The notes under the pieces are model-generated. The model worked only from the letters and a program-made list of their open reading frames with translations. It made no database searches and had not been told where the DNA came from. The position numbers were made by a program, and so were the translations under genes. Shown here piece by piece: positions 4,723 through 6,278 of a stretch of 6,278 nt of DNA. How positions within the stretch are numbered: the first letter of the stretch is position 1; each line of letters starts with the position of its first letter. The DNA is from Planktotalea sp. (lineage in GTDB: Bacteria > Pseudomonadota > Alphaproteobacteria > Rhodobacterales > Rhodobacteraceae), in contig JAHEGL010000166.1 in assembly GCA_024645145.1 (NCBI GenBank), forward strand, positions 1 to 6,278, read 5' to 3'.

Positions 4723-6278
4723 TTACATCATGCCGCCCATTCCGCCCATTCCGCCCATGTCAGGCATGCCGCCGCCAGCAGCGCCACCCTTTTCAGGCTT
4801 GTCCGCAACCATTGCTTCGGTTGTGATCAGCAAGGAACCGACAGATGCCGCGTCCTGAAGCGCTGTGCGCACAACTTTTGCAGGGTCAATCACGCCAAAC
4901 TTGAACATGTCGCCATATTCTTCTGTTTGTGCGTTGAAGCCGAATGTAAGGTCATCGCTCTCACGGATTTTGCCCGCAACAACTGCACCGTCAACACCAG
5001 CGTTCTCAGCGATCTGGCGCAGTGGCGCTTCGATTGCTTTGCGAACGATGTTGATACCAACAGTCTGGTCGTTGTTTGCACCCTCGAGGCCAGCAAGTGC
5101 TTTCGCACCCTGAACCAGAGCAACACCACCACCGACGACAACACCTTCTTGAACCGCGGCGCGGGTCGCGTTCAGTGCATCGTCAACGCGGTCTTTACGC
5201 TCTTTGACTTCGATTTCTGTCATGCCGCCGACACGGATAACAGCAACGCCGCCAGCGAGTTTCGCAACACGCTCTTGCAGCTTTTCACGGTCGTAGTCAG
5301 ACGCTGTTTCGTCGATCTGGCCACGGATCTGAGCAACACGTGCTTCGATCTCTGCCTTCTCGCCATTGCCGTCAACGATTGTTGTCTCGTCTTTCGTGAT
5401 CTGGATTTTCTTGGCTGTGCCAAGCATGTCCATTGTCACGTTCTCGAGCTTCATGCCGAGATCTTCGGAGATAACCTGACCGCCTGTAAGGATCGCGATG
5501 TCCTGAAGCATGGCTTTGCGGCGATCGCCGAAACCAGGTGCTTTGACAGCTGCGATTTTCAGACCGCCGCGCAGTTTGTTCACAACGAGAGTTGCAAGCG
5601 CTTCTCCTTCAACGTCCTCAGCAATGATCAAAAGCGGCTTCTGGGACTGGATCACAGATTCCAAGAGCGGAACCATCGCCTGCAAAGAAGAAAGCTTCTT
5701 CTCGTGCAGCAAAATCATGCAGTCTTCGAGCTCTGCTGTCATCTTGTCCGGGTTTGTCACGAAGTAGGGTGACAGGTAACCGCGGTCGAACTGCATGCCT
5801 TCAACAACGTCTGTCTCTGTCTCGAGGCCTTTGTTCTCTTCAACAGTGATAACGCCTTCGTTGCCGACTTTCTGCATCGCGTCTGCGATCTGACGACCGA
5901 TTTCAGCTTCGCCGTTTGCGGAGATCGTACCAACCTGAGCAACTTCATCGGAGTCGGACACTGGACGCGCTGCCGCTTGGATCGCTTCAACAACTTTGGA
6001 TGTCGCGAGGTCGATGCCGCGCTTGAGATCCATTGGGTTCATGCCAGCTGCAACGGACTTAAGACCTTCGCGAACGATCGCTTGTGCCAGAACTGTTGCA
6101 GTTGTTGTGCCGTCGCCCGCTTCGTCGTTTGTGCGCGATGCAACTTCTTTAACCATCTGTGCGCCCATGTTCTCGAACTTGTCTTCAAGCTCGATCTCTT
6201 TAGCAACAGATACACCGTCTTTGGTGATGCGCGGTGCGCCGAAGGACTTGTCCAGAAGGACGTTACGACCCTTTGGGC
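4723..6278 (-). CDS. groEL: GroEL (Hsp60) chaperonin, lacking the first ~32 codons (cut by right edge)
   Basis: GroEL forms the double-ring cytoplasmic chaperonin that, with GroES, folds proteins in an ATP-driven cycle. The visible 517 residues start at the conserved PKGRNV, equivalent to residue 33 of the E. coli protein, so the full protein is about 549 residues, normal for the family. The ATP-binding [10 protein letters not shown] is present near the start, and the second nucleotide motif [16 protein letters not shown] carries the catalytic aspartate equivalent to Asp398. The apical-domain stretch [13 protein letters not shown] is intact, and the protein ends in the typical GGM repeat tail [10 protein letters not shown]. 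The codon choice is visibly more biased than in the neighbours, as expected for a highly expressed gene. groES probably lies just beyond the right edge, together with the promoter and any CIRCE or sigma-32 control, none of which can be seen here. Whether the genome has further groEL copies is unknown. Confidence 0.98.
   Translation of the reverse strand, partial: PKGRNVLLDKSFGAPRITKDGVSVAKEIELEDKFENMGAQMVKEVASRTNDEAGDGTTTATVLAQAIVREGLKSVAAGMNPMDLKRGIDLATSKVVEAIQAAARPVSDSDEVAQVGTISANGEAEIGRQIADAMQKVGNEGVITVEENKGLETETDVVEGMQFDRGYLSPYFVTNPDKMTAELEDCMILLHEKKLSSLQAMVPLLESVIQSQKPLLIIAEDVEGEALATLVVNKLRGGLKIAAVKAPGFGDRRKAMLQDIAILTGGQVISEDLGMKLENVTMDMLGTAKKIQITKDETTIVDGNGEKAEIEARVAQIRGQIDETASDYDREKLQERVAKLAGGVAVIRVGGMTEIEVKERKDRVDDALNATRAAVQEGVVVGGGVALVQGAKALAGLEGANNDQTVGINIVRKAIEAPLRQIAENAGVDGAVVAGKIRESDDLTFGFNAQTEEYGDMFKFGVIDPAKVVRTALQDAASVGSLLITTEAMVADKPEKGGAAGGGMPDMGGMGGMGGMM

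Noticed and set aside
4735..4770. Tandem repeat of GGM codons at the end of groEL as a possible mobile or satellite repeat
   Set aside because: It is the usual Gly-Gly-Met C-terminal tail of GroEL, not an independent repeat element.
4717..5772. A 351-codon open frame on the plus strand opposite groEL
   Set aside because: It lies wholly antisense to groEL, has a cysteine- and histidine-rich composition without any domain pattern, and is explained by the strong codon bias of groEL leaving the opposite frame free of stops.

Overview
The window looks like chromosomal DNA of a marine alphaproteobacterium, most likely a Rhodobacteraceae (Roseobacter-type) species. This rests on the GroEL sequence with its GGM-rich tail, the rhodanese–ChrB/ChrA gene pair and the moderate GC content. 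The genus cannot be fixed from sequence alone. Six genes fill almost the whole window; five run on the minus strand and one small gene runs on the plus strand. No tRNA, rRNA, CRISPR array or insertion sequence was seen, and no gene-free stretch exceeds about 140 bases.

Reading the minus strand from right to left, the first gene is groEL (4723-6278). Its first roughly 32 codons lie beyond the right edge. It ends in a textbook rho-independent terminator with a UUCG loop (4643-4668). Next comes a small class I SAM-dependent methyltransferase (3999-4604). It converges on a plus-strand SnoaL/NTF2-like gene (3631-3957), and the two share a bidirectional hairpin terminator (3969-3996). A divergent promoter region (3495-3630) separates the SnoaL-like gene from a membrane fatty acid desaturase (2478-3494, minus).

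The left part is a compact chromate-resistance operon on the minus strand. It holds a rhodanese–ChrB C-terminal-domain fusion protein (1559-2365), a two-domain ChrA chromate efflux transporter (327-1562), and the start of an EamA/DMT-family transporter (1-330, cut by the left edge). Both junctions are 4-base ATGA overlaps, which predicts translational coupling. The probable division of labour is that ChrA expels chromate while the rhodanese–ChrB protein supports resistance in the cytoplasm. The coupled EamA protein has no established role here.

No wholly new system is evident. The points most worth a second look are the SnoaL-like gene, whose recognisable N-terminal helix is encoded upstream of its only in-frame ATG without any standard start codon; the three-gene coupled chromate operon with an attached EamA transporter; and the rhodanese–ChrB fusion.
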